From: Pontibacter indicus
Lineage (GTDB): Bacteria > Bacteroidota > Bacteroidia > Cytophagales > Hymenobacteraceae
Direction of reading: 5' to 3'
NCBI RefSeq assembly: GCF_900156345.1
Contig: NZ_FTPP01000004.1
Coordinates: forward strand, 186,001 to 250,000
Length of the DNA: 64,000 bases
The notes under the pieces are model-generated. The model saw nothing but the letters and a program-made list of their open reading frames with translations. It ran no database searches and was not told the origin of the DNA. Numbering within the stretch: position 1 is the stretch's first letter; each line of letters opens with the position of its first letter. The translations under genes and the position numbers were made by a program. Positions 36,904 to 45,879 of this stretch are shown one piece after another.

Positions 36904-39729
36904 ATGGATATAGCATTGCTTTTGGAGAGCATTTTGCCAAAAGCGCGCATACGGGCACGCCAGATCGATGTCGTGTCCTACGCTTCTGACGCGGGCTTTT
37001 ATTACCTGAGGCCTAAGGCCGTGGTGCAGCCGGTGTCGGTAGAGGAGATCAAACAGTTATTTGCCTTTTCGCACCAACATAAGGTGCCGCTTACTTTCCG
37101 CACGGCCGGCACCAGCCTTTCGGGGCAGTCTATCACAGACGGTATACTGGTAGACCTAAGCCAATACTGGAACAAGGTGCAGGTAGAGCAGGAGGGAGCT
37201 CAGGTAAGGGTCCAGCCCGGCGTGATTGGTGCGATTGTGAATGCGCACCTGCGACCGTACAAGCGCAAGATCGGGCCCGACCCGGCCAGCATCAACTCGG
37301 CCATGATGGGCGGTATCCTCTCCAACAACGCCAGTGGCATGTGCTGCGGCGTGAGCAAGAACTCTTACCACACGACCCGGTATATCAGCTTTGTCCTGCC
37401 AAACGGCCAGTGCTATACTACCGAAAAGCAGATCGATTACCTGCGCTTCAGTGAGGAATGCCCGGAGCTATACCTGACACTGCAGCGACTGAAGCAGCAG
37501 ATTCGCAACAACCCGGAGCTGCACTACCTGATCCGGCACAAGTATAAGACCAAGAACACGGTTGGCTATTCGGTCAACGCCTTCATCGATTACGAGCACC
37601 CGCTCGACATCATGGCGCATCTGCTGATCGGGGCGGAAGGCACGCTGGGCTTCATTGCCGAAGCCGTGCTGCAAACCGTGCCCGATTATCCAGCCAAATC
37701 AACAGCCCTGCTTTACTTCCCCGACATCTACGCCGCCTGCCAGGCCATCGTGCCGCTCACGGAGTCTGGCGCCGAAGCGGTGGAACTGATGGACCGGGCC
37801 TCACTGCGCTCTATCGAGCACATGGAGGGGGTGCCGGCTGTGATCAAAACCTTGCCCGAAACAGCCGCTGCCTTACTGGTAGAGTTTCAGGCGAATACGC
37901 CGGAAGAGGTTCAGGAGAAGATTCTGAACTTCATGGCGCTGGCACCGGAGCTGGCTTTGCTGGAGCAACCCGTCTTCACCACCGATCCGATCGAGCAGGC
38001 CTTGCTGTGGAAAGTTCGCAAAGGCATGTTCCCGGCCGTGGGTGCGGTGCGCGCCAGCGGCAGCACCGTATTGCTCGAAGACATTGCCGTGCCGGTTGCC
38101 CAGCTTGGCGACGCTATCCTGGATCTGCAGGAGCTTTTCCGCAAGCACGAATACCACAACGCGATCATTTTCGGTCACGCCAAAGACGGCAACATCCACT
38201 TTGTGGTGACCCAGGCCTTTGATACGCCGGCCGAAGTCACCCGCTACGACCGCTTTCTGAAAGAGGTAGTGAAGCTGGTGGTGAAGAAATACCAGGGCGC
38301 CCTGAAAGCCGAGCACGGCACGGGTCGTAACATGGCGCCTTTTGTGGAGACGGAATGGGGACCGGAGGTATACCGCATCATGAAGACGCTCAAGCAGGTC
38401 GTTGATCCTGAGAACCTGCTTAATCCGGGTGTCATCATTAACCACGACCAAAACGCGCACATCCGGAACCTGAAAGACCTGCCAAAGGTGGAGGAGGAAG
38501 TGGATCGCTGCATGGAATGTGGTTTCTGTGAGCACAAATGCCCAAGCCGCAACCTCACGCTTACGCCACGTCAGCGCATTGTGGTGCGTCGCGAGCTGCT
38601 CAACCTACAACGCAAAGGAAAACGAAAAGAGCATAAGGAACTGCTCAAGCAATACCAGTACGATGGCCTGGACACCTGCGCCGTAGACGGCCTTTGCGCC
38701 ACGGCCTGCCCGGTCGATATCAACACTGGTGATCTAATTAAGCGCCTGCGCCGCGAGAACCACAGCGAAATGGCCAACCAGGTGGCGCTGATGGTAGCCA
38801 AGAACTTTAAACCTGTTGCCGCGAGCGTGAAGTTTGGTTTGCAGGCAGGGGCGGGTGTTAACAAACTGTTGGGCGCTAATACACTCTCCAGACTGACAGA
38901 AGAAGTGAAGGACATGATTCCGTCTTTCCCGCTCTGGACCAAGCAATTGGCCCCTGCGCCAGGTATAGCCAAATCGATGGCCAACGCCACAACGCCTGTA
39001 GCAGAGGCTGCCGTCGTCTACTTTCCGACCTGCATTTCGCGCACCATGGGTGCTGCCGAGCCAGGCAAGAAAAACATCATCGACACGTTCAAGAGCGTTT
39101 CGGATAAGGTAGGGCTCAAGTTTACGATTCCGGAGAATGTGCAAGGCGCCTGCTGCGGACAGATCTTCTCTTCGAAAGGGTATAGCCAGGCCTACGCTTA
39201 CACCGCTAACGAAACGATAGAGAAGGTATGGCAGTGGACCGATAAAGGCCGTCTGCCGCTCGTGCTGGATATCACATCCTGTACACAGACGCTACAGAAC
39301 TGCCGCCCGGTACTCACCGCTGAGAACAAGGCCAAGTTTGATGCGATCAGGATCATCGACAGCATCGACTACATCGCCGACTTCATCTTACCGCAGGCCA
39401 CTGTGCAGCGCAAGAAAGCCAATGTGGTGCTGCACCCGGTTTGCTCGCTTCAAAAGATGGGGCTCGAAGCCCGCTTTGTAGGTATAGCCAGGCAACTGGC
39501 CGAAGAGGTGACTGTGCCGATGCATGCGGGTTGCTGCGGTATGGCTGGCGACCGGGGCTTCCTGGTACCGGAGCTCACGGCTTCTGCCACTGCACCCGAA
39601 GCTGCCGAAGTAAAACAGCGCGAGTACGACGGCTATTACTCTTCAGGAAAGACCTGCGAAATGGCCATGACGGAGGCTGTCGGCCGTAATTATGAGTCGA
39701 TCGTGTACCTGCTGGATGAGTGTTTGTAG
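36904..39729 (+). CDS. FAD- and Fe-S-containing D-lactate dehydrogenase-like oxidoreductase
   Basis: 941 aa, cytoplasmic or membrane-associated. Domains: FAD_binding_4 (about 20-230; FRTAGTSLSGQSITDG and IGPDPASINSAMMGG), FAD-oxidase C (about 260-510; HAKDGNIHF, EHGTGRN), a 2x[4Fe-4S] domain (CMECGFCEHKCPS about 537; CAVDGLCATACPVD about 592) and two CCG modules (GACCGQIFSSKG about 749; AGCCGMAGDRGF about 874). The architecture is that of YdiJ/Dld-type enzymes oxidising D-2-hydroxy acids. D-lactate is exactly what MurQ releases, which makes it the best substrate guess; D-2-hydroxyglutarate or glycolate are alternatives. Cotranscribed with the symporter. Confidence 0.87.
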   Translation: MDIALLLESILPKARIRARQIDVVSYASDAGFYYLRPKAVVQPVSVEEIKQLFAFSHQHKVPLTFRTAGTSLSGQSITDGILVDLSQYWNKVQVEQEGAQVRVQPGVIGAIVNAHLRPYKRKIGPDPASINSAMMGGILSNNASGMCCGVSKNSYHTTRYISFVLPNGQCYTTEKQIDYLRFSEECPELYLTLQRLKQQIRNNPELHYLIRHKYKTKNTVGYSVNAFIDYEHPLDIMAHLLIGAEGTLGFIAEAVLQTVPDYPAKSTALLYFPDIYAACQAIVPLTESGAEAVELMDRASLRSIEHMEGVPAVIKTLPETAAALLVEFQANTPEEVQEKILNFMALAPELALLEQPVFTTDPIEQALLWKVRKGMFPAVGAVRASGSTVLLEDIAVPVAQLGDAILDLQELFRKHEYHNAIIFGHAKDGNIHFVVTQAFDTPAEVTRYDRFLKEVVKLVVKKYQGALKAEHGTGRNMAPFVETEWGPEVYRIMKTLKQVVDPENLLNPGVIINHDQNAHIRNLKDLPKVEEEVDRCMECGFCEHKCPSRNLTLTPRQRIVVRRELLNLQRKGKRKEHKELLKQYQYDGLDTCAVDGLCATACPVDINTGDLIKRLRRENHSEMANQVALMVAKNFKPVAASVKFGLQAGAGVNKLLGANTLSRLTEEVKDMIPSFPLWTKQLAPAPGIAKSMANATTPVAEAAVVYFPTCISRTMGAAEPGKKNIIDTFKSVSDKVGLKFTIPENVQGACCGQIFSSKGYSQAYAYTANETIEKVWQWTDKGRLPLVLDITSCTQTLQNCRPVLTAENKAKFDAIRIIDSIDYIADFILPQATVQRKKANVVLHPVCSLQKMGLEARFVGIARQLAEEVTVPMHAGCCGMAGDRGFLVPELTASATAPEAAEVKQREYDGYYSSGKTCEMAMTEAVGRNYESIVYLLDECL

Positions 39730-39745
39730 GTATAACCTAGCCATA

Positions 39746-39789
39746 AAAATAGAGGGGCCCGTTCTCGCAAGAACGGGCCCCTCTATTTT
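39746..39789. terminator. Bidirectional terminator, perfect 20-bp arms
   Basis: Arms 39746-39765 and 39770-39789 are exact reverse complements (AGAGGGGCCCGTTCT core) with a 4-base CGCA loop and A/T tracts on both sides. It sits between converging genes and serves both. Confidence 0.92.
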
Positions 39790-39825
39790 CTATACCTTCT
39801 TCAGGCTTTATTTTGCCAACAGATA

Positions 39826-40236
39826 CTACCTCCTGCTATATACTTCGGTGACAGTAATCAATTCATTGGGCTCAACGTCTTCAAAGTCCCAGCCATACGC
39901 TTGCTCGGTCAAGGTGATCTCCAAAGTCATGGATGCGCCTGAAAAGTTTACAACCTTGTAGTACATTGGCTGAATTGATAAATCTGCATTGGGAGAAAGC
40001 GCGAGGTTTTTCTCGTTTAAAGACCATCTGCCTACGACATAGTTCCTCTGAAATAGGTTATCTTTTTTCAAAAGCAACCAAGTCGAGTTACTGATGTCCT
40101 CCTGTAATTTCCCTTTTACATGAATACTCGTCGATTGCCAGTCACCGGTTAAATCAATAGGTTCGGCAGCGTCGTCCTTACAAGAGGCGAAGAACAGAAC
40201 ACCAGACAGTAGGATGGTCAATTGGATCAGTTTCAT
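39826..40236 (-). CDS. Small lipocalin-like lipoprotein, function unknown
   Basis: 136 aa, lipobox FFASCKDD (Cys about 19). The body starts PIDLTGDWQSTSIHVKG and has alternating beta strands (LLLKKDNLFQRNYVVGRWSLNEKNL), the pattern of the small lipocalin-like lipoproteins common in Bacteroidota. Its start is 18 bp after the stop of the DeoR-type regulator, so the two are probably cotranscribed. No function recognised. Confidence 0.65.
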   Translation of the reverse strand: MKLIQLTILLSGVLFFASCKDDAAEPIDLTGDWQSTSIHVKGKLQEDISNSTWLLLKKDNLFQRNYVVGRWSLNEKNLALSPNADLSIQPMYYKVVNFSGASMTLEITLTEQAYGWDFEDVEPNELITVTEVYSRR

Positions 40237-40254
40237 ATGAAATGACTATTATTT

Positions 40255-40998
40255 TTAAATTGCCTCAACTACCGCAGCATACTCTCTCAGACTCGCATCT
40301 TCCGGTCTCAAATCCGTCACTAGATAATGAATGGAGTTGAGGTCGCAGATTTTCATGTTCTGGTCGGATCCAAGCTTTTCAGCGATGCTCATGATGACCG
40401 TTTTCTTGGCCGAGCGAATCATGGCTTTCTTCACCTGCACTACCTCCCAGTCGGAATCGGTGAGGCCGTCTTCTATGGAAAGGGAGTTCGTGCCGAGGAT
40501 GCAAAGATCTACCTTGATCTCGGAAAGCTGGTTCACCACCTGCGCGCCGATCATGATATGAGAGTTCTTGGAGAGCTGTCCGCCCAGCAGAATCACGTTG
40601 ATGTTCGGACGTTCGGCTAGCTCCAGCGCCACCAGCGGACTTACGGTAAAGAAGGTGCAGCGCAGGGTATCGGGAATCATGCGGGCCACTTCGATCATGG
40701 TCGTGCCACCGCCGACCAATACGCTCATGCCGTCTTTCAGCAGGTTAATAACCTTGCGGGCCACTTCTTTCTTCGATTCCTTGGCGTATACCTCTGACTG
40801 CCCGAATGGGTAATGGAAGGACTTGGACAGAGCGCCACCGTGTACTTTCAAAATCTGGCCACTTTCTGCCAGCTCGTTTAAATCCCTTCTAACCGTATCC
40901 TCTGATACATTGAGTTTTAAACTCAAATCTGATGAAAGCACTTTGTTGTGCAAGTTAATCTGCTTGATGATAAAAGCCTGCCGTTCCTCCTTAAGCAT
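40255..40998 (-). CDS. DeoR/GlpR-family transcriptional regulator
   Basis: 247 aa. N-terminal winged helix: MLKEERQAFIIKQINLHNKV, then the DeoR hallmark LNVSEDTVRRDLNELAESGQILKVHGGA. C-terminal DeoRC sensor domain with VLVGGGTTMIEVARMIP and ILLGGQLS, which binds a phosphosugar in known members. In amino-sugar loci DeoR proteins typically sense sugar phosphates; here it converges on the D-lactate dehydrogenase gene and lies near NagZ-, NagX- and MurQ-like genes. A TATATTTG word is 27 bases upstream. Confidence 0.9.
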   Translation of the reverse strand: MLKEERQAFIIKQINLHNKVLSSDLSLKLNVSEDTVRRDLNELAESGQILKVHGGALSKSFHYPFGQSEVYAKESKKEVARKVINLLKDGMSVLVGGGTTMIEVARMIPDTLRCTFFTVSPLVALELAERPNINVILLGGQLSKNSHIMIGAQVVNQLSEIKVDLCILGTNSLSIEDGLTDSDWEVVQVKKAMIRSAKKTVIMSIAEKLGSDQNMKICDLNSIHYLVTDLRPEDASLREYAAVVEAI

Positions 40999-41024
40999 TT
41001 CGTTTGTTTTTGATAGCTAAAAGC

Positions 41025-41032
41025 CAAATATA
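41025..41032 (-). promoter_or_regulatory. -7 box (TATATTTG) of the DeoR gene
   Basis: On the minus strand TATATTTG matches TAnnTTTG, 27 bases before the start codon. No clear TTTG at -33. Confidence 0.35.
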
Positions 41033-41171
41033 TATTATTTTTTGAAATATTGAGAACTGTCAGAACCGGGATTTTCAGGATCAAAAAGGGAGCACTCACT
41101 GCTAAGGTTGATGAGATTTCTGGAATAATGCTTGACCCGTGCAGTCAAATTAAGAAATAATCTGTCTCAAT

Positions 41172-41254
41172 TGTCATCTCGACAGAATGGAGAAATCTGG
41201 ATCAATTTAAAGTAGTGGCAATATTTCAGATTTCTCACTTTGTTCGAAATGACA
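41172..41254. repeat. Extragenic GTCAT...GAGAAATCTG inverted repeat
   Basis: TGTCAT (41172-41177) and GAGAAATCTG (41190-41199) are mirrored by CAGATTTCTC (41227-41236) and ATGACA (41249-41254). This is a well-formed copy of a dispersed repeat common between Bacteroidota genes; a diverged copy is at 14239. It occupies the 349-bp gap 40999-41347, which otherwise holds the DeoR promoter and a terminator. Confidence 0.65.
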
Positions 41255-41291
41255 GATAAGTACCTAAGTCGACGACATTGGGGCTGGGTAC

Positions 41292-41326
41292 AAAAAAAGC
41301 CTGTCCCAACGAAGGAACAGGCTTTT
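41292..41326 (-). terminator. Terminator of the NagX-like gene (minus strand)
   Basis: AAAAGCCTGT (41295-41304) pairs with ACAGGCTTTT (41317-41326); on the minus strand a T-run follows. Confidence 0.8.
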
Positions 41327-41347
41327 GAACACAGGTATAAGGTATAC

Positions 41348-42520
41348 TTATACCTTCACATAAATCTTCTTCTTATCCATCCAGAAGCCGATCACCCACA
41401 TGGTAAGCATATAGGCGAGGGCGAACATTAGGGAAGCGGCTTCTCCTTCGGACCAGCTCAGGAAGAGTTTTGTATAAAGCCACTTCTGCAAGCTCATGTC
41501 GCCTATGCGAATGAAGTTGAGGAGCTTGATCACCAGCGTGGCGAAGGCGAAGATGAAGAGCGGGTTCTTGCCGAAGGCCTCAAAAAAGTAAGACCACTTC
41601 ACAAAGCCCAGCACCTCTATCACCAGCATCAGCCCAGCGATCAGCATTACGCTCAGACCTACCGAGTGCAGCACGTAAGAGCTCGTCCAGATTGGCTTAT
41701 TGATCGGGAAGTAGATGTCCCACACCAAGGCCATGGCCACCAGTGCGGCACCGGCTACCATCAGCTTAAATACAGTTGACAGATTGTTGCCGCTCTTCTG
41801 GATGAACAGACCGGCAAAGTAACCGGCAATTACGTTCACCGTGGCAGGCAGCGTGCTCAGCAATCCTTCCGGATCGAACGGTATGCCGAAGCCTTTGTAG
41901 AGGTTGGTTTCAGGTATAATCAGGTCATCAAATTTGCGGGCGGCATTGCCGGCGAGGCTATACGGGTCGGCAGCGTCGCCGAAGAAGTACATCACCGCCC
42001 AATAGCCAAACAGTACCACCACACTGAAAATAGCGGCTCCTTTGAACTTGAGGTAATGCACGGCCAGCGAGGCGATGAAGTAGCACAGTGCAATGCGCTG
42101 CAGCACGCCCATAATACGCACCGCGGTGAAGTCTTTCATCACTATAACCCCTTCTGTGCGGGTAACAAATGGGAAGAGGTTAAGAAACAGGCCGATCAGG
42201 AAAATAAGGGCCGTACGCTTCAGGACCTTGCGCAGGAATACGCTGTCGGGTTGCCTTTCGAACTTGCGCATGCTGAAGCTCATGGCATTGCCCACCACAA
42301 AGAGGAAGGAAGGGAACACCAGGTCGGTGACCGTGAAGCCGTGCCAGGCCGCGTGCTTGAAAGGCGCGTAAATGCTGCCCCAACTGCCGGGGTTGTTCAC
42401 CACCACCATCAGCGCAATAGTGAGGCCACGGAGCACGTCAAGGGAAAGGTAACGCTCATACGTTTGCGGTCTGAGTAAACCAGAGCCAGTTAAGGGAGGG
42501 GCTGTAGAAAGTTTAGTCAT
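41348..42520 (-). CDS. NagX-like membrane protein (HGSNAT/DUF5009-type acyltransferase)
   Basis: 390 aa, about 10-11 transmembrane helices. The opening YLSLDVLRGLTIALMVVVNNPGSWGSIYAPFKHAAWHGFTVTDLVFPSFLF (split here by family blocks) is characteristic of the bacterial relatives of heparan-alpha-glucosaminide N-acetyltransferase, called NagX in GlcNAc-use loci of proteobacteria. The proposed role is transmembrane acetylation of glucosamine or related sugars, or passage of GlcNAc. It follows the NagZ-like gene by 89 bp on the same strand, supporting an amino-sugar role. Confidence 0.85.
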   Translation of the reverse strand: MTKLSTAPPLTGSGLLRPQTYERYLSLDVLRGLTIALMVVVNNPGSWGSIYAPFKHAAWHGFTVTDLVFPSFLFVVGNAMSFSMRKFERQPDSVFLRKVLKRTALIFLIGLFLNLFPFVTRTEGVIVMKDFTAVRIMGVLQRIALCYFIASLAVHYLKFKGAAIFSVVVLFGYWAVMYFFGDAADPYSLAGNAARKFDDLIIPETNLYKGFGIPFDPEGLLSTLPATVNVIAGYFAGLFIQKSGNNLSTVFKLMVAGAALVAMALVWDIYFPINKPIWTSSYVLHSVGLSVMLIAGLMLVIEVLGFVKWSYFFEAFGKNPLFIFAFATLVIKLLNFIRIGDMSLQKWLYTKLFLSWSEGEAASLMFALAYMLTMWVIGFWMDKKKIYVKV

Positions 42521-42567
42521 GGTATAAGGCGGTTAAGGTCTAGAAAGTGTGGGAGGTATAAAAAGAT

Positions 42568-42596
42568 AGCCGCCCCGCAGTTTAGGCGGGACGGCT
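42568..42596 (-). terminator. Terminator between the NagZ-like and NagX-like genes
   Basis: AGCCGCCCCGC (42568-42578) pairs with GCGGGACGGCT (42586-42596), one mismatch; on the minus strand ATCTTTTTAT follows. It may attenuate read-through into the NagX-like gene. Confidence 0.65.
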
Positions 42597-42609
42597 ATAC
42601 CTTTATGAG

Positions 42610-45600
42610 TTACTGTGCCGAAGCTTCTGCAGGCTGTTTTTCTTTGCTTTTGCCCATGGCGTCGTACACCACTTGCAGCACATTGGTGCGGGTGTTGAGC
42701 TTGCCCAACTTACTGTTCTCGCGGGTTGGGTTCACACGGTTGCTCAGGAACACATACACAAGGTTGTTCACCGGATCCACCCAGGCGTAAGTGCCTGTGA
42801 AGCCAGAATGACCGAAGCTTTCTGCCGGCGCGCCAGGAGCGGCGTTGCTGTTCTGTGCGCCCGGCTTGGCCGGACGGTCGAAGCCGAGGGCGCGGTAGTT
42901 GCCCTGCTCGCAGAACTGGCACTTGCTGTATTCCTTCACCACGTTCTCGGCAATGTAGCGCTTGTTGGCATACTCCCCGTCGTTCAGGTATAGCTGCATC
43001 AGTTTGGCTACGTCGTTGGAGTTGCCGAACAGACCAGCGTGGCCGCTCACACCACCCAGCATGGCAGCGCCTTCGTCGTGCACCGTGGTGTGCAGCAGCT
43101 GCTTGCGGAAGTGCGGCTCAAACTCAGTTGGCACAACGCGTGTGGCTGAGAAATGCTTGTATGGGTTGAACGTCAAAGTAGTCGCGCCCAGTGGCTTGTA
43201 AATAGAGTTCTGCAGGTATGTCTCGAAACCAACGCCGGTGATGTTCTCCACCACTTTCGGCGCCAGGATGAAGGACAGGTCGCTGTACACATAACCCGGT
43301 TTCTCGTTCAGTGGCGACTCCATGATCTCCTTGTAAATCTTGTCGGAGTATTTGCGGTGGATGTACAGGTTGTCTGCTACTCTGATTGGGAAACGGGCCG
43401 AAGAATCTGCTTTGAACGTGCGCCACTTGAAGTTGCCGTTTTTCTTCACAGTCTCTTTCCAGAACGGAATCCAGGACTTGAGACGGGCCTGGTGCGTGAG
43501 GATGTCGCGGTAGTTGAGGTCGGCTTTGTTGGTGCCGGCAGCCATTGGCAGGTAATGGCCCAGTGTCTGGTTCTCGTCAAAACGGCCTTCTCCTTTTAGG
43601 CGCATCAGCGCAGCCATCGAAGTACTGATTTTAGTCACAGAAGCCAGGTCGTACAGGTCATCAACCTTTACTGCTTGTTCTTTCTCGTAGGTATGGTAGC
43701 CGAAGGCTTTGTGGTAGATCACCTTGCCGTCTTTGGCTACGAGTACTTGTGCACCCGGAGCCGCTTCCTCACGAATGGCCTGGTACACGAGCGAGTCTAT
43801 ACCTGCCAGATCTTTTGATTTGATGCCTACCGCCTCCGGCATGGAGTAAGCCAGACGAACGCCGCCGTGCGTCAACAGGCCATCGCCAATCTTAAAGGCA
43901 TTGCTCACCGTTACCGGCAGTTTGCCCTGCGCACCTATACCTCCGAAGATCAACTGCGAAGTCAGGTCCTGCGTCACATCGTTCTCCTGGTAAGCGGCAA
44001 TCACGGCGTCAGCTTTGGCAAGGCTCTCCATTTCGGCGAGGCTGTACACGTTGCCGAACACGCTCACGATGGTTTTCTTATTGCGGATCAGCTCTTTGAG
44101 GAACAGGTTCATCTCAGCGGTGATGCCAAAATTGCTGCTGCCTGCCTTCAGTTGCAGCGCATGCACACCGGCAATGATCAGGTTGTAATCTTTCAGTTTC
44201 TCCTTCATAGCCTGCAGCTCTTCGATAGAGTTGGTCGGCTTCAGGAAGAAGGTGTCGACCTGGGTATATCGGGCCAGGTCGCGCTGGAAAGCAGTTTCCT
44301 TTGTAGTGCCAATCGCAAGGGCAGCTACTTTGAGCGTGTCGAGGGTCTGGATTGGCAGGATGTTGTTTTTGTTGCGCAGCAGGGTGAGCGAAGCCTCCGT
44401 CAGCTGACGGTTCAGGTACTGGGCGTGTGGGTTGTTGAGGTCGGCGACCAGGTTTTTCGTCTCAATCGGCTCCCACTTGTCTAAGCCTACCCATTGCTTG
44501 GCGGCCAGCACCTTGCGAACGCGGGCGTCAATCTCTTCCTGTGTGATCTCTTTGTTGGCGATGGCTTTCTTCACTTCCTGAATGGTGGTTTTTACATCCA
44601 TTGTGTTCAGCATCACGTCGTTACCTGCCAACAGGGCTTTCACGTCCACCACCCCCGGAGGGAAGAATTTGGCTACCCCTTCCATGTTGAGGGCGTCGGT
44701 AAACACAAGTCCTTTATACTTTAGCTCGTCTTTAAGCAAGCCGGTTACAATCGGTTTTGAAAGGGTAGAAGCCAGGTTTGGTGTGTTGTCGAGCACCGGG
44801 ATGTTCATGTGTGCCACCATCACGCTGCCCAGGCCTTTTTCCATCAGAGCGCGGAAAGGGTGCAGTTCCACCGAGTCGAGGCGGATGCGGGAGAAGTTGA
44901 TCAGCGGCAGGCCGTAGTGCGAGTCCACGTTGGTATCGCCGTGGCCAGGGAAGTGCTTGGCGCTGGCCAGTACGTGGTTGTCCTGCATGCCCTTCATGTA
45001 GGCGATAGACTTGCTGGCCACGTTGTATTTGTCCTCACCGAAAGAGCGGAAGCCGATCACCGGGTTGTTGGCGTTGTTGTTGATGTCGATGGTCGGGGCG
45101 AAATTTACATGCACGCCCAAACGCTGGCACTGACGGGCGATTTCGGCACCCATCTCATAGATGAGTCTCTCGTTTTCGATGCCGCCGATGGCCATTTGGT
45201 AAGGAAAGCGGATGGTGCTGTCGAGGCGCATGGCCAGACCCCATTCACCGTCGATGGATACCATCAGCGGCACTTTGCTCTCCTGCTGGTAGCGGTTGGT
45301 CATCTTGGCTTGGCGCACCGGGCCGCCCTGGAAGAAAATAAGGCCACCTACTTTGTAAGTAGTGATCAGCTTGCTGATTTCGTCAATGTGTGCCTGGTCT
45401 CTGTTAGAGTACACCGGGATCATGATTAGCTGCGCGATGCGTTCTTCCGGTGTGAGGGTCTTCATCACCGAGTCGACCCAACGGCTGTTGGTGTACTGCA
45501 GGAAATCGGCGTCGCGGCCCGGCGTGAAGGTGGCAGCCGGAGCTTTCTTAGCGGCGGCTGCCTTGCTTTTTTTTGCTTTGTTTGACTGGCCTTGCAGGTT

Positions 45601-45660
45601 GTTTGTGCCCAAAAAGAGCAACAAAGCAAGGGCCATCGAGAAGTAATAGGATGGTTTCAA
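42610..45660 (-). CDS. NagZ-type GH3 hexosaminidase fused to an AmiE-like beta-lactamase-fold domain
   Basis: 1016 aa with signal peptide (about 1-25) and an Ala/Lys-rich linker. Residues about 55-400 are GH3 with the NagZ loop KHFPGHGDTNVDSHYGLP, whose Asp/His pair is the NagZ catalytic dyad, and nucleophile region FTDALNMEGV. A GH3 C-terminal-like domain follows (about 430-600). Residues about 640-1000 are a serine beta-lactamase/esterase fold with ASVTK (Ser-x-x-Lys), ILTHQARL, a YSDLS motif and FGHSGFTGT. In B. subtilis NagZ and the beta-lactamase-fold amidase AmiE are separate neighbours removing GlcNAc and cutting MurNAc-peptide; here they form one secreted chain. Confidence 0.92.
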   Translation of the reverse strand: MKPSYYFSMALALLLFLGTNNLQGQSNKAKKSKAAAAKKAPAATFTPGRDADFLQYTNSRWVDSVMKTLTPEERIAQLIMIPVYSNRDQAHIDEISKLITTYKVGGLIFFQGGPVRQAKMTNRYQQESKVPLMVSIDGEWGLAMRLDSTIRFPYQMAIGGIENERLIYEMGAEIARQCQRLGVHVNFAPTIDINNNANNPVIGFRSFGEDKYNVASKSIAYMKGMQDNHVLASAKHFPGHGDTNVDSHYGLPLINFSRIRLDSVELHPFRALMEKGLGSVMVAHMNIPVLDNTPNLASTLSKPIVTGLLKDELKYKGLVFTDALNMEGVAKFFPPGVVDVKALLAGNDVMLNTMDVKTTIQEVKKAIANKEITQEEIDARVRKVLAAKQWVGLDKWEPIETKNLVADLNNPHAQYLNRQLTEASLTLLRNKNNILPIQTLDTLKVAALAIGTTKETAFQRDLARYTQVDTFFLKPTNSIEELQAMKEKLKDYNLIIAGVHALQLKAGSSNFGITAEMNLFLKELIRNKKTIVSVFGNVYSLAEMESLAKADAVIAAYQENDVTQDLTSQLIFGGIGAQGKLPVTVSNAFKIGDGLLTHGGVRLAYSMPEAVGIKSKDLAGIDSLVYQAIREEAAPGAQVLVAKDGKVIYHKAFGYHTYEKEQAVKVDDLYDLASVTKISTSMAALMRLKGEGRFDENQTLGHYLPMAAGTNKADLNYRDILTHQARLKSWIPFWKETVKKNGNFKWRTFKADSSARFPIRVADNLYIHRKYSDKIYKEIMESPLNEKPGYVYSDLSFILAPKVVENITGVGFETYLQNSIYKPLGATTLTFNPYKHFSATRVVPTEFEPHFRKQLLHTTVHDEGAAMLGGVSGHAGLFGNSNDVAKLMQLYLNDGEYANKRYIAENVVKEYSKCQFCEQGNYRALGFDRPAKPGAQNSNAAPGAPAESFGHSGFTGTYAWVDPVNNLVYVFLSNRVNPTRENSKLGKLNTRTNVLQVVYDAMGKSKEKQPAEASAQ

Positions 45661-45722
45661 GATGATATAGGTTTTGGTAATATCAGATACACTGCAATTT
45701 AATAGTTTTCAGGTATAAGTAT

Positions 45723-45761
45723 TTTTATTTGCGGTAATTTTTTAAATTCCTGCAAATAAAA
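45723..45761. promoter_or_regulatory. Dyad (TTTTATTTGC/GCAAATAAAA) upstream of the NagZ-like gene
   Basis: Ten-base perfect arms at 45723-45732 and 45752-45761, with a partly symmetric interior (GG-AATTT/AAATT-CC), 63-101 bases before the NagZ-like start. The half-site TATTTGC matches the palindrome before the ROK regulator (53844). It may be an operator; it is also able to form a hairpin. Confidence 0.45.
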
Positions 45762-45879
45762 GCAATATTAGGGGCGTGGAGTGAGTAAGTAATCAGTACC
45801 CAAATATACGATGTTGCGGCGGGTATACCTAGTGGTGCGGGAGGGGTGATGCAGTTCATGTGTCTGAATCTTTATATAA

